Positions 44,511 through 55,140 are shown, counted from the stretch's first letter. The stretch is 64,000 nucleotides of DNA from Latrodectus hesperus (GCA_037975125.1 JAJQOW010000014.1:3249286-3313285); one strand, 5' to 3'. The notes: a model not told the origin generated them from the letters alone. Numbers and translations are program-made.

Positions 44511-45971
44511 TGTATAAAACTTAAAAAGCAAAAATTATTAATAAATAACTGTTTTTGTGTAATTGAAAATGATTGAAGATATTCCTCAGTATTTTTAGAT
44601 TGACTTGGTAAATAATATGAAATTCAAAGAAAAACGATATCTACAAATTATGATGTTTTAAATTTCTTACGCAGTTTAATTAAGAAAGTTGCTTGTCACA
44701 TTTTCTTGTATATTTATTATTTTCTGTATAAAGGAAGTTTCTCTTTTTGAATGGGACACAGAACTTTTCAAATTTTTATTACAGTAAGATAAAATAATGT
44801 TTGTAAAAATACATTTTCTCACATTATATTTTTCTTAACACAAACAAATTTTTACTTTATATGAATTCATCTATGTAGTAATTAGTGGGGAGTTTATATG
44901 AAAATAAAAGGCTTAATTATTTTTCAATTTTTATAATGTTATTTTCAAAAACATTAATTAAAGCTTTTCAATTTATTCATCTTTAAATGTTTTGAGTTTA
45001 AACAATTAAACATAACATTAGAAAATTTGTATAACATTGTGAATAAATGTGTGTAATGTTCTTGGTTTATACTATATCTGCAAAATTACTTTCATTTTAT
45101 ATTTAAATATTTGGAAAAGTTTTTTAGCCCAAAAAAATTAAATATTTACAAAAAAAGGATCAATTTTCATTTCTGCCAAATTGTATATGAAAATAAAATT
45201 ATTTAATACAAAATACATGTAGATAAACTTGCACTAAAATTGTTCTGTATAAGAAATTTTAACACATTATATTTGCTGATTGTGTACTTTCTTAATTATG
45301 ATATTTCTTATATATTTACATTCTAAAACAATATTATAAAATCAATTATTAGTTTTACAATTTGTTTTCTTTCATATTAAAAAAACATTATTTAGATATT
45401 TTTAACAAGATATTTATTACAAATTAAAGTTGTATTTTAATCGAAAAGAATTCCAAGTGATGGACGAAAAATAAATTGCTTAAAACACATTTGTTAAGTA
45501 TTGAATATACTTATTCTCATTAACTCAAAATAATATTCAATTATTATGAATCAATCTGGTGAAATAGAAAATGAATTTGAAACTCAAAAGAATTTAAATT
45601 AAATTTTTTCAATATATGTGACAACCTTTTTTAAGAAAGCTTTTCCTAAGCACTTTAAATTATTTGAGAGAGGAAGAGAGAGAGAGAGATTATTGTGTGC
45701 CGTCCTTATTATATATTTACTTTCATCTGGAAATACATTTTTCTAAATTCTTGAAGTTAAGCACTTTGGTAGACCTCATAGTGATTTGAAATATATATAC
45801 TGCTATTTAGTTATTTATACTAATAGAAGAGTCGGTGTATTGCCTATAAGCTCAGAGGATATGTAACATGAAAGCGAACAATTGATATCATTGAACGATA
45901 AAAAAAGTTAGCAATGTACTTCAAGCAACGTTATGAAGTCTTATTTATTCCATTTTAAAAGTTACAGAAGA
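44511..45971. other. AT-rich interior of the TTAA element
   Basis: No coding region is recognised. A (GA)n run lies at about 45667-45690. Confidence 0.55.
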
Positions 45972-46260
45972 TTTTTTTTATCCTACGCCCGACCTTGGTT
46001 TTTCAACCATCAGTCTCTGTCGGGCAGCCCAATACAATCTTGAGATGAATGAAAAGTCATCTTCCGCAGAATTTCTAACTGCTACGTCCGAAAGTCCAGG
46101 GCAAGTGAAAAGGTGGTCACCAGTCATGTCCTCTAGTCCACAAAAAGGGCAGATTGGAGAGTCCTTCAAACCCAAACGGTGAAGGTGTTTAGTTACAGAA
46201 GTAGAAACTTTATAATTATTTAATGCAAGTAAATAAATATTTTTCAAACCCTTTCACAAT
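45972..46260 (-). pseudogene. 3' fragment of a second non-LTR element, antisense
   Basis: An open frame of 89 codons (46247-45978) reads VTKHLHRLGLKDSPICPFCG, then C-x2-C-x8-H-x4-C (CPFCGLEDMTGDHLFTC), and ends LYWAARQRLMVEKPRSGVG. This is the post-RNase H C-terminus of a non-LTR ORF2, heavily 5'-truncated. It lies inside the TTAA element on the opposite strand to the host retrotransposon. It was therefore either carried in by the TTAA element or inserted later. No target duplication was found. Confidence 0.75.
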
Positions 46261-49200
46261 ATTATAATACTTTCAGCACACATAGCAAGGCTGATTTAGA
46301 TTATTTATACGTTTCTATAATTCAATAGTCTAAATGAATTAGAAATATATTAAAATTATTAATTTACTTAATTTTTTAGCAGAACTAAAAATATATATTA
46401 CTTATGCTCTTTTTTCATAGATAAATTTTGTTTTTTTATTTAAAAGCGTTAAAGCCCAAATTTATTAGCTAAATTAATTTTTTCTACTCGTAACTGAACA
46501 ACCTTAGATAAAATATCACTTGTAACAATACATGAAAATTAACTTCATTTGTCAATCTGAATTGAAATATATATCAGTGCATGTACTAATAAGAAGCTTA
46601 AACTGTTACATTTAATTTATTTCAATGTAAATGGAATATTTGGTTTCACAAGTGTTTACTCGAGTCATTTTTTTAAATATTAATCTAGCGTTTATGAACT
46701 GAACTTTATGTATAATTATAAATAAAAACAAAAGAATCTTTACAACTTAATTTGGCAAAATTACGGTTCGAAAGAAACTTAAAATTTTATAACGAGTTTC
46801 TATTGGCTTATATTTAACTTTACATATTATAATATGTAATAAAATGCTAAGAGGCTATTATTACTCCCTTATAAAAATATTTTTATGAAAAGTTCTTGCA
46901 TTGGTAATATTTTATTGTACAACAAGTTGCAAAACCTTTATATAATTATCATATATCCCTACTATATAAAGTTTCCTAATTAAAGAGACTTTATCTATAA
47001 TTGAGAATTGTTAAGATTGAGAGGAATGAAACAAGGTGAAAAAAAGCAGTTTCTCATATGTCTACTTCAACTAGAGTAATCGATAAAATTCCCTTTCATT
47101 CCATCTGTAACTAAATGGAAACATCCTTAACCACACAGGAAGCCACATGTGCAATGAATTATCTTTCCTTGAAACGAAGTCTTGACGTATATACAGGGGA
47201 TATATGGGAGAAGCTGTTTGAAACAAATCTGTTAATAGTCGAATACTTGTAAAAATTGTAGAGAAAATAAATGTAACACTTTATCCTTTAGTATTCAACT
47301 ATCTGTGATAAAAAACTACGCAAGGTTTTAAGGAAAGGAAATAATTAAGTGAAAAATGTTTGAATACTATAGGAGCTATTTATAACTACTGCTGCATAAC
47401 AAAAAATATAGTAGTATTAATATGATAGAAGCAAAATTATACAGAACAAATTTTGCTTATCAAATCATGAAAGATTACAGGAATCCTATAAAAATTTTCA
47501 AGTTTATATTCTCTTTTTTATATAAGTAAAGTAGAATTTTGGATAGAAAATTTCCAAACAGCAATTTATTTTAAATTTTAAAAACTCTGAAAACAGAAAA
47601 TTTCAAAAATTGCGTTAATAATTCAAATTTAATATCCTTGATTTCATTTCAACTACATTTTATTTTTTGAAAGAATAATTTTATTTTAGTTTTTGTTATT
47701 TTGTATTGTTAACATTAACATTAATAAACGATTTAATGACTTATCAGATAAATACCTAAATCCGAAGTTAAGTCTGAAAATTTGAATTTAATCATATAGT
47801 TCCTTTTTAAAAAATTATCTCAAAATTTTTCAAAATTCAAATGAATTTTTACGTATAAAAAATGCTAGCATTCTTTTTTATATTGTAAGGTCGTTGTAAT
47901 GGGAGCTGGCGTACAAAAAAATTTAAATAAAATGTGCTAAAACAGTATTATGCTTTCAATATAATGAATATTACAAAGTTATATATCAAGAATAAAAATC
48001 AAAAAATATTATCAAAATTGAAAAAGTAATCATTATTTAAATTGACAGAGGATATATTCTTAAGACTTGAAAAGGTAAACAACAAAAATTTTTATAAGCA
48101 TTTATTTTTCTATTCTTAATATTTATCTATTACTAGTTTAGAAAAACATTAATGTTTTATATTATCACAAATTTACTTAAGGCGAAAAAGTTATGTTTGG
48201 TATCGAAAGATTACTTTTTTATTTATTTATTTATTTTATAAATTCATAGCAAGCATTTAATTCTAAATTTATCAGTTTTATGAACGTTAATGAATATTCA
48301 ATAATGAATCTTTTTTTATAATTATATATTTTTAGATCATCATATAACTAATGTACTATAAGTTTGCCCTGAATTTGTTAACTTTCTTTAATATGGTTTA
48401 TTTTTACTCAAATAAATAACACCATATTCCTATAAAAAAGAGCTAGCAATTTAAATATTGTATTAATATATTATATTTTATAATAAACAATGATTTTTTG
48501 CGAGCTAAAATTCACATGTATTTTAAGAAAATAAATATTTTTTTCATAATTTGAACAGCTAATTAATTTATTTCTAAGCCACAATATCTCATTTTGAACT
48601 TCATTTTATTTCTGTAATCAATTTTGTCCCTTTAATATAATTAATCGTATTTATGTCATCTATATCTTGTTATCGTTAATTCAGATTGTAACAACACAAC
48701 TAAATTTAAACATTCTATGATTTCTATAGTCATATAACTTTAGCATACTATTTCATTTAGATTTTTCAAAGTGAATTTTCTTTGTTTTCAAAACTTTAAT
48801 TTTTTAAAAAAGAAGTTTATTTGAAATACATAATGCGTTTGTTATATTTTTAAATTTAAATAACACAATCAATCGTATATGGAATATACCATTTTATGTT
48901 TCAAAGATAAACCAGAAAAATTAATTTTTAATTCAAATAAGAAGAGTAAAGTAAATATATAACCACATTTTACAACAAGAAATTCTCTGGTTAAGATTAT
49001 CATATTTAAAAATTTCTTTTATACCTAATATGGATCAAGTTAAAAGATAATTATTTGTAAAACTAACGTATTAATAATTTGCTTATTTTAAAAATAAATT
49101 TTGTAAAAAAATAATTATTTTCTGTAGGTTAAAAATTTAATTGCTTAAATGGTAGCATTTCCATTTACGAAATTTATTTGTTTATTTCAGTCATAACTAG

Positions 49201-49576
49201 TCAATAAAAAATTCCCTCAAAAACAATAAAAACTGAATTAAATTAAGTAAGATGTAAGAAATAATTAGCATAAGCAGGAAAATTATTAAAATTTAACTTA
49301 GAAAAGAAAGCAAGCTCATTAGTAATTTAAAAGTACATATGGATTTAAAATTTTTGTGTAATAAAATCGTCTAATTCAATTAGGAACTAACTTTAGAACT
49401 TAGGAACTAAAATGAAAAATAATAATGTATAAACATGCATTTTATTCCTAAAGCAACAAATTTATAGATTATTAAATTTTAAAGTTGAATCTTGGCGAAA
49501 AAATAATCAGTATTTTAGATATTTGGCGTAAAACTCAGGCTGAGTAGTAGTTTTCAAAGAAAAGTCTCCAAGGAGT
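46261..49576. other. AT-rich interior of the TTAA element
   Basis: I see no gene in about 3.3 kb. A less AT-rich patch at 47000-47240 is unassigned. If a transposase was once here it is no longer recognisable by eye. Confidence 0.5.
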
Positions 49577-49612
49577 GTGGTTTGAGTGATTAAGACCGAT
49601 CAATCAAACCAC
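49577..49612. repeat. Inverted repeat in the right subterminal region
   Basis: gtggtttga (49577-49585) pairs exactly with tcaaaccac (49604-49612), spacer 18 bases. It lies just inside the subterminal repeats of the TTAA element. Confidence 0.75.
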
Positions 49613-49650
49613 CGATTAGGGGGAAAGCAAAAATAAGTGGTTTCTACTAT

Positions 49651-49813
49651 GCGAAAATATACGTCGCGGCCGCTTTCGGTGCAAACTCTGCGACGTATCT
49701 ATGCGTCGCAGGCCGCTTTCGAGCAGGAAAGTTTCGACGTATCCATGCCGTCATGAACCGCTTTTCGACCAGTTTATTGCGACGTAACAGATACATCGCG
49801 GACGCTGAGTCGG
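49651..49813. repeat. Subterminal repeats at the right end of the TTAA element
   Basis: Four related units start at about 49651, 49690, 49735 and 49779, spaced 39-45 bases. Each carries variants of gcgacgtat, then tatgcgtcgc, then ggccgctttcg. The last unit (gcgacgtaacagatacatcgcgg) merges with the terminal cgctgagtcgg. The block is far more GC- and CpG-rich than the rest of the element. Such arrays often bind a transposase; that role is inference. Confidence 0.75.
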
Positions 49814-49817
49814 TTAA
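49814..49817. repeat. TTAA target duplication, right
   Basis: Right copy of the TTAA pair; the retrotransposon frame resumes here as L-R-I-T-T-G. Confidence 0.85.
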
Positions 49818-51032
49818 GAATTACCACAGGTCTTCCTAAGTGGACCCCTATACCGATAGTTCTACAAGAAGCAGGAGAAACTTCGCTTCACTCTAGACAT
49901 GAAATGCTCTCCTTAAACTTTTATATTCGGAATTTAAGCAAGTCATCATCATCCCCCTGTGCTTCAGCTTGGGAAAAGCTAACTTACAATCGAGTTAATC
50001 GTAATCATCCTCAAGCCATTAAAGCCAAATATTGGCTCGACCAAAAGGGAATAAATAACTCGTGCATATTAAAAGTCCCAATAGACTGGCCAGAAATGTC
50101 AAAAAAAACTCCATTTGTCCCTCGAGTCTCCCTTTTCAGACTAAATCATTGCCAAAAGAGATAATTTGTAAGCTATTTCACCAAGTTTGTGAGTCATCGT
50201 GGCAGACAGATACACTGATTTTTACAGATGTTTCCAAGCAGGGATCAAATGTTGGTATTGAGTAGTCAATTTTACAACTAATGTATCAATAACAGGGAAA
50301 ATTAGTTCCATAAACTCCATATTCTCGGCAGAGGCTATGGCACTGCTTATTGCAGTCTCTAAAATTTGCACTGAACCCAAAAAATATGTCATTTTCACAG
50401 ATTTGCTTTCTTGCATCTCTGTTCTTTCAGATTGTTCCAGGACATCACTAACTATCATTCAACTGCTTCGATTCCAAATGATTCAATCTACTCAAAAGTT
50501 CTTGTCAATACAGTTAGTTTGGGTTCCAGGACATTCAGGGATTGCAGGTAATGAAATTGCAGACTCACTGGCGAAAGCAGTAACAGTGAGTCAATATGCT
50601 ATTCGATCTATTTCTCCTGAAGATCTGAAACAACACATCAAGAAATATTACTTTAAAGAAAGTCTCAATCAATGGAAAAATAACAAATAAGCTGAAGCAT
50701 TCACTCATCTCACATCTATTCGCAAAAATCATAGACTGTTAACGAAATCACGATTAGAAGACGTATGGCTAGCCAGAACAAGATCCTTTCCTACCAATTC
50801 TATTATATTTAGGTTTAATCTCTGGTATATAGACCGCTGTCAGTGCGGTGAACCAGAAACCATACATCAAATTCTACTAGATTGCCCCTTATACGAACAT
50901 CTGAGGAATCAATTACGAAAAAAATTACGAATAATAGCATTATCATTCTCTTGGATATTTGAACTATCTACAAATCCGGAAATTAAAATTCTTGCATGTT
51001 GTGAATTTCTACGCCAGTCTAACAGATTCTAA
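49814..51032 (+). pseudogene. Non-LTR ORF2, RNase H and C-terminus, broken
   Basis: Resumes the ORF2 frame right after the TTAA element and stays open to 50164. After frameshifts an RNase H domain follows. The first Asp lies in LIFTDVSK (about 50216), Glu in IFSAEAMALL (about 50325), Asp in VIFTDLLSC (about 50390), and the last part reads WVPGHSGIAGNEIADSLAKA (about 50520-50580). The piece 50337-50690 is open. A stop follows WKNNK, then the C-terminal zinc-finger-like CQCGEPETIHQILLDC (about 50837-50884), ending near 51032. RNase H would remove the RNA template after first-strand synthesis in an active element. Confidence 0.88.
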
Positions 51033-51273
51033 TCTTAATGAAAAAAGAAAGTTACAACTCAAAATCTTTGAACTATTTTCTAACATAAATTTATAAATCC
51101 GAATTTTTTCTTCTCATATCAAGACTTTTTCTGTTAGTGATCACCGACTTCAATTAACTTTACTTAAATAAGGTTAGTCGATTGACTACATAAATCCTCT
51201 CCAAATACCTTCTTCAATGAGAGCTACAAGTATCATAGAATAAAGCTCCAAAAGTATCCGCCATAACCTACCT
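51033..51273 (+). other. 3' UTR of the non-LTR element
   Basis: About 240 bases from the end of ORF2 to the right target duplication. There is no poly-A tail. The sequence ends with ccataacctacct. Confidence 0.6.
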
Positions 51274-51285
51274 AGCAGCATTATG
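51274..51285. repeat. Target-site duplication of the non-LTR insertion, right
   Basis: agcagcattatg, identical to 40018-40029. Confidence 0.93.
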
Positions 51286-51397
51286 CTCGTTCGCGACATC
51301 TGCGATGTTTAAATGTTTTTCTATTCTTATTTTTCGTGCGTTAATAAAAATGTTAAGATTTAACTAACTTGTTTTAAGTAACATACGCGCAACCTGA
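51286..51397 (+). repeat. Gypsy 5' LTR, right part (112 bp)
   Basis: Continues the LTR exactly where the left part stopped: ctcgttcgcgacatctgcg, and aataaaaatg near 51345. The two parts total 206 bases against 207 in the 3' LTR. It differs from the 3' copy at about 7-8 positions. Confidence 0.92.
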
Positions 51398-51415
51398 CTG
51401 GTGACCTAAAGGGTT
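51398..51415 (+). promoter_or_regulatory. Primer-binding site of the Gypsy element
   Basis: ctggtgacctaaagggtt follows the 5' LTR directly. TGG (51399-51401) would pair with the CCA end of a tRNA primer, as usual in LTR retrotransposons. The primer species was not determined. Confidence 0.6.
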
Positions 51416-51530
51416 TTACCATTTTCGAGATGCTAATCCCAATATATACGTGGTAAGTATCATGTTTCTTTCCTCCGAGTCTGGTAGGAATTGAACGATC
51501 TAATTTATTTTAGCTGATTTCTTTAATAAC

Positions 51531-52350
51531 GTGTTTAATATGCAGGACGATGTGCCAATTGTTTCCGACCCACAAATTTCTAAATTGGGTATAAAATTAC
51601 CTCGGTTATGGAAAAATAATACAAAACTATGGTTCATTCAGGCTGAATGTAATTTCCAATTATCCAGTATAACGTCTAACCTTACGAAATACAACAATGT
51701 TTCGGCAATAGATCCGGAAACGCTTTATGCTGTGTCAGACATTTTATTATCGCCGCCAGATAAGGATAAATATATCACATTAAATCAACCCCTGATTCAG
51801 GAATTTTCAGATTCCGAAAATCAACAGATCCGAAAGTTACTCTCAGAATTTCAGTTGGGAGACGACAAACCATCTCACCTGCTCAGAAAAATGCGTGAAT
51901 TAGCTGGCTCGGCTTTATTGGGTGATTTTTTAAGTAACTTATGATTTCAGCTCCTGCTAATGGCTATAGAGAGTATTCTTTCTGTGAGCCCTGAACCACT
52001 GGAAAATCTCGCCAAAATAGCAGATAAAATCGCCGAAATAAGATCTGATTCTCTAACGAACACCGTGTGTGCTCTGCAGCCAGTACCTAAGGCTGTCGCC
52101 AGCCCGTCTCTAGTTGAAGCAGACAATTCTTGCTTACCACTGAACGAGGTGGCCGCAATTCAAACAGATATAGCTTCGCTTAGCCAAAAGATGGAATCCA
52201 TTGGCAGGGAACAAATGAGAAATCGCTCACGTGGGAGGTTTTATAAATCACCGCATTGATGCCTGACAGTAAATAACTTTGAAATTTGTTATTATTATCA
52301 GAAATTTGGTGGAAATGTGAGGAAATGTCGCTATCCTTGTTCTTTTTCGA
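51531..52350 (+). pseudogene. gag: Gypsy gag, one early stop
   Basis: Gag forms the particle shell in an active element. The frame from 51531 includes LWFIQAECNFQL, VSDILLSPPDKDKY and LGDDKPSHLLRKMRELAG, all typical of arthropod Gypsy Gag. A TGA at 51942-51944 interrupts it where relatives usually have Trp. The same frame continues with ESILSVSPEPLENLAKIADK to the stop at 52257-52259. A Cys/His motif (CYYYQKFGGNVRKCRYPC) of the kind at the end of these Gag proteins lies just beyond, at about 52290-52345, in another frame. The decay is mild compared with pol. Confidence 0.85.
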
Positions 52351-52439
52351 CTCCCGATACTCAGACTTCGGCGACATAAACTCCGATAGCCAATAAATCT
52401 TGTTGCCAATTTGTTTATGACAAAAAAACTCACTTACAT

Positions 52440-52660
52440 TTCTAACTAGACTCTGGGTCAGATGTAATTGCCTCGTATATTCCATGTTCTAGTGTAACTA
52501 AAACGTCACGGCCTGGGTCTCTAGAATCATATGCGGCTAATAACACAAAAATTCACATTTATGGAACGAAAGTATTAAATTTAGATTTAGGATTATGACG
52601 CAGTTTTAGCTGAAAATTTCTTATCGCATCTGTCCCTTTGCAAATAATTAGAGATATTTT
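52440..52660 (+). pseudogene. Gypsy aspartic protease remnant
   Basis: The active-site triad DSG is intact at 52449-52457, within LDSGSDV. Further family-like pieces follow (SLESYAANNTKIHIYG near 52520, NLDLGL near 52579). There is no long open frame. The protease would process the polyprotein in an active element. Confidence 0.75.
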
Positions 52661-53200
52661 TTTAAAGAATTATAGTCAACTAATAGATTCGAAACGCCAC
52701 AGATTAATAGATAGCACCACTAAACTCATGCAGACTGGAACTTTTGCGAACTCAACCGACCACGTGTCAGTTAAATTTATTTATGGAGACTTCCTTTGTC
52801 ATAAAATTTTAGCAGAATTTCCAGAATTAACTAATGTTTCTCCAAAGATTACATCTATGAAGCACAATACAGTTCATTACATAGAGGCAATCGGCTCCCC
52901 TGTGCATAGCAAACCAAGATGTTTAAATCCAAAAATATTTGATTTATGTGGAAACTTTGGTTTATGTGGAACCCCCGCTCAAACTTCCAAGATTCATGAA
53001 TGAAATGCTGGGTGAATTTACTTTTTTTAGATGATATATTAATTTTTAGTAAAAATGAAGATGATCATAAAACTCATGTACAGACCATACTTCAGAAATT
53101 AAATGAATATGGATTAACAATTAACGTCTCAAAATGCATATTCGGAGTATCTGAAATGCCAAATTCTATTTATTACAATGAAATTTCTAAGGCATAGAAA
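52661..53200 (+). pseudogene. Gypsy reverse transcriptase remnant, internally deleted
   Basis: The open piece 52638-53003 holds the region before the RT fingers (ILAEFPELTNVSP, KHNTVHYIEAIGSPVHSKPR). It then jumps straight to a motif-B-like FGLCGTPAQTSK, so the part containing the first catalytic Asp is deleted. The next piece carries the catalytic FLDDILIFSKNEDD (about 53026) and LQKLNEYGLTINVSKC. The region where RNase H should follow is missing. Confidence 0.82.
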
Positions 53201-53249
53201 TATGATTTAGAATTTAAAAAAACTTAATAGATAATCCTAACAGCTTAGA

Positions 53250-54146
53250 ATTAAAGAAAATTTTATTACCAGATCAACATGCTCAAATATATTGTGATTT
53301 GTCAATGGGTACTGTAAGACCTTACATTCCAATTTCATTTCGCAAGCAAATTTTTTCTTTATTGCATAATATTTCTCATCCTAGTATTCGCAGCACAACA
53401 AAATTAGTAAAATATAGATTTATTTGGCCATATATTAATAAAGATATCATAACCTGGGTGAGGCAATGTATTCCATGACAAAAAGCTAAAATCAGTCAAT
53501 TTACTAAAACACCTGGAGGTTCATTTCCTAACCAGACAAAGAGATTTGATCATGCACAACTCGATATTGTAGGTTCTTTACCACCTTCTACAGGCACTCC
53601 TATTGTCTGACGTTGATCGACAGATTTACACGCTGGCCGGAAGCTGTGGCCATTCCAGATATCAGTGCTCGGACTGTAGCCGAGACTTTTTATAACAATT
53701 GGGTTACACTATTTGGCTGCCCATCACCAACACAACAGATCAAGGGCGTCAATTCGATAAGCCAGCTGTTCCAGTCTCTGTCCCATTTTCTGAGGATTAA
53801 AAGAATTTGGACATCGCCTTATCACCAGCAAGAGAACGAGATGGTAGAGGAATTCCACAAACCTCTCAAAGCTGCTTTAAAAGTATATAACACGGACCAA
53901 CGGTATGTAGCATTTCCTACCATTTTATTAGATTTTCGAACTGCTTTTAAAGAGGACATCAAAGCTACAGCATCAGACTTAGTATATGAGACTACACTTA
54001 GACTCTCAGGAGAAATATTTGTACCGACGGCACCCAAATGTTCACATCAGCAGTTTTTAGAGGAATTGAAACAGTACTTTCGTAACATTCAACTAATGTC
54101 TGCTTCCCAACATGGAGCTAAGTCGATTGTATACATCCCCATTTGA
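53250..54146 (+). pseudogene. Gypsy integrase remnant
   Basis: The N-terminal zinc-binding part is recognisable (HNISHPSIRSTTKLVKYRFI, then WVRQC near 53456). A TGA at 53476-53478 stands where the last Cys of the HHCC motif is expected. The core begins at HAQLDIVGSLP (first Asp, about 53560) and has IDRFTRWPEAV (about 53616). The second-Asp region is distorted by small compensating shifts near 53735-53760. The third catalytic region reads NEMVEEFHKPLKAAL (about 53835). The open frame 53613-54146 covers most of the core. Integrase inserts the cDNA in active elements. Confidence 0.87.
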
Positions 54147-54181
54147 AAAATTGCTCGCATGTATTCTTACGACATGACTGA

Positions 54182-54475
54182 GTGAAAAGGCCTCTTCAAA
54201 ATCCTTATGATGGGCCTTTTAAAGTACTGATGAAGGATCACAAGACTTTTGATAGTGACATAAATGGACGTAAATCTACCATCTCGTTGGACCGATTTAA
54301 ACCAGCCTTCCTTTCACTGGACATTTCTAAGAAATGTGTTGTTCGGGATACTACATCCACACCTAAGCAGCCTGTTGTCACACGCTCAGGACGACACGTT
54401 CATTTTCCTAAACGTTTTCTTACACGATGTAAAAAACTGCAAGGGGAGTGTGTGGCAGCACTACATAACAATTAA
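54182..54475 (+). pseudogene. Gypsy pol C-terminus
   Basis: An open frame with QNPYDGPFKVLMKDHKTF, STISLDRFKPAF and a TRSGRHVHFPKRF tail, the usual end of arthropod Gypsy pol. A stop before 54182 separates it from the integrase core. It overlaps the start of the 3' LTR by about 25 bases, which is common in this group. Confidence 0.85.
54441..54450 (+). promoter_or_regulatory. Polypurine tract of the Gypsy element
   Basis: aaggggag directly before the 3' LTR, the expected primer site for plus-strand synthesis. Confidence 0.75.
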
Positions 54476-54657
54476 AGTTTGTAAGCCAGCAGTGGCAACA
54501 TTTTGAATGTTAGTTTGCCAACAATCTGAACGAGCAGCATTATGCTTGTTCGCGACATCTGCGATGTTTAAATGTTTTTCTATTCTTATTTTTCGTTATG
54601 TTAATAAAAATGTTAAGATTTAACTAACTTGTTTTAAGTAACATACACGCCACGTCA
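54451..54657 (+). repeat. Gypsy 3' LTR (207 bp)
   Basis: Starts tgtggcagcactac and ends cacgtca, followed by actt (54658-54661), the same four bases as before the 5' LTR. It holds the uninterrupted cgagcagcattatgcttg that served as target in the other LTR. An aataaa hexamer lies near 54602. Confidence 0.92.
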
Positions 54658-54661
54658 ACTT

Positions 54662-54954
54662 CTTAGGAGCTAACACAAATTTTAATCATTAATAAATTTC
54701 TGTAATTTTAGCATAATTATAAAATTAAATAATTCTTAATACATTTTCCTTATTTCAGATTATTATTTAAATTATTTATCTTAAAAATACATAGCACATT
54801 TTATGCTTAAATTTATTTTATGTAAAACAATATTTATATAAAAACATTTGTTTCTAATTTAGTATCCAGAAAAATTTAGATATCTAACAACATCTGAAGG
54901 TAAAATTGGAATAAAAAGTGAAAGCTTAATTATTTACTGTCAAGCGGTATCTTT
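54662..54954. other. AT-rich non-coding DNA
   Basis: I see nothing supported here. Confidence 0.6.
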
Positions 54955-55140
54955 CAAGATGGGAATTGTCCGAATAGGGATAAAGAGGGAAAAAACGATT
55001 CCAAGGGAAAAAAGAACACAATAAACGTAACGAGGGAAATCGTTATTCGCCGAACTTTTATGCACACAAAAACGTTTTCCCGTCACTTTGTTAAAGTTTC
55101 TTTCGATCTAAAGGAAATCTTTTTATCGATGGAAGCATAA
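54955..55140 (+). repeat. Dispersed repeat, copy C
   Basis: Shares ttttatgcacacaaaaacg and ttttcccgtcactttgtt with copies A and B, and has extra gagggaaa units upstream. A (TA)n array begins about 45 bases further on. Confidence 0.55.

Larger units (their letters stand above)
44229..49813. mobile_element. 5.6-kb TTAA-flanked DNA element inside the non-LTR ORF2
   Basis: Terminal sequences are ctgactcagcg on the left and, in reverse complement, ccgactcagcg on the right, matching at 10 of 11 positions. Each abuts TTAA. Removing the element and one TTAA joins HTAL to RITTGLPKW in the same frame, which is what uninterrupted elements of this group encode. TTAA duplication is the hallmark of piggyBac-type transposition; the usual CCC-type end is not seen. 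Inside there is no piggyBac transposase that I recognise, only AT-rich DNA, an LTR-like piece near the left end and an antisense non-LTR fragment. The right end carries subterminal repeats. It is either a large non-autonomous element or a decayed autonomous one. Confidence 0.78.
40030..51273 (+). mobile_element. I-group non-LTR retrotransposon, with SINE and TTAA element inside
   Basis: A composite insertion between perfect 12-bp duplications in the Gypsy 5' LTR. Without the 5585-bp TTAA element and the SINE it is about 5.4 kb, full length for this class. In order it holds a 5' UTR, ORF1 with zinc knuckles (40509-about 41720), and ORF2 with apurinic-type endonuclease, reverse transcriptase, RNase H and a C-terminal zinc-finger-like motif (41850-51032). 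A 3' UTR without poly-A ends at 51273. The RNase H domain after reverse transcriptase points to the I/R1/Jockey assemblage. Stops and frameshifts throughout make it inactive. Confidence 0.9.
39936..54657 (+). mobile_element. Ty3/Gypsy LTR retrotransposon with nested insertions
   Basis: The element is bounded by two LTRs starting tgtgg, with actt on both outer sides (39932-39935 and 54658-54661). The 5' LTR is cut in two by an 11,244-bp insertion (40030-51273). The internal part is only about 3.05 kb (51398-54450). It still holds gag, protease, reverse transcriptase and integrase pieces in Gypsy order, with deletions that removed most of reverse transcriptase and RNase H. By hand count the LTRs differ at about 17-18 of 206 positions, so this is not a recent insertion. 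Confidence 0.9.

Noticed and set aside
50222..50458. Minus-strand frame over RNase H
   Set aside because: Shadow of the plus-strand RNase H domain with its catalytic motifs.
52180..52485. Minus-strand frame over gag and protease
   Set aside because: The plus strand carries the Gag Cys/His motif and the protease DSG triad; the reverse frame has no family signal.
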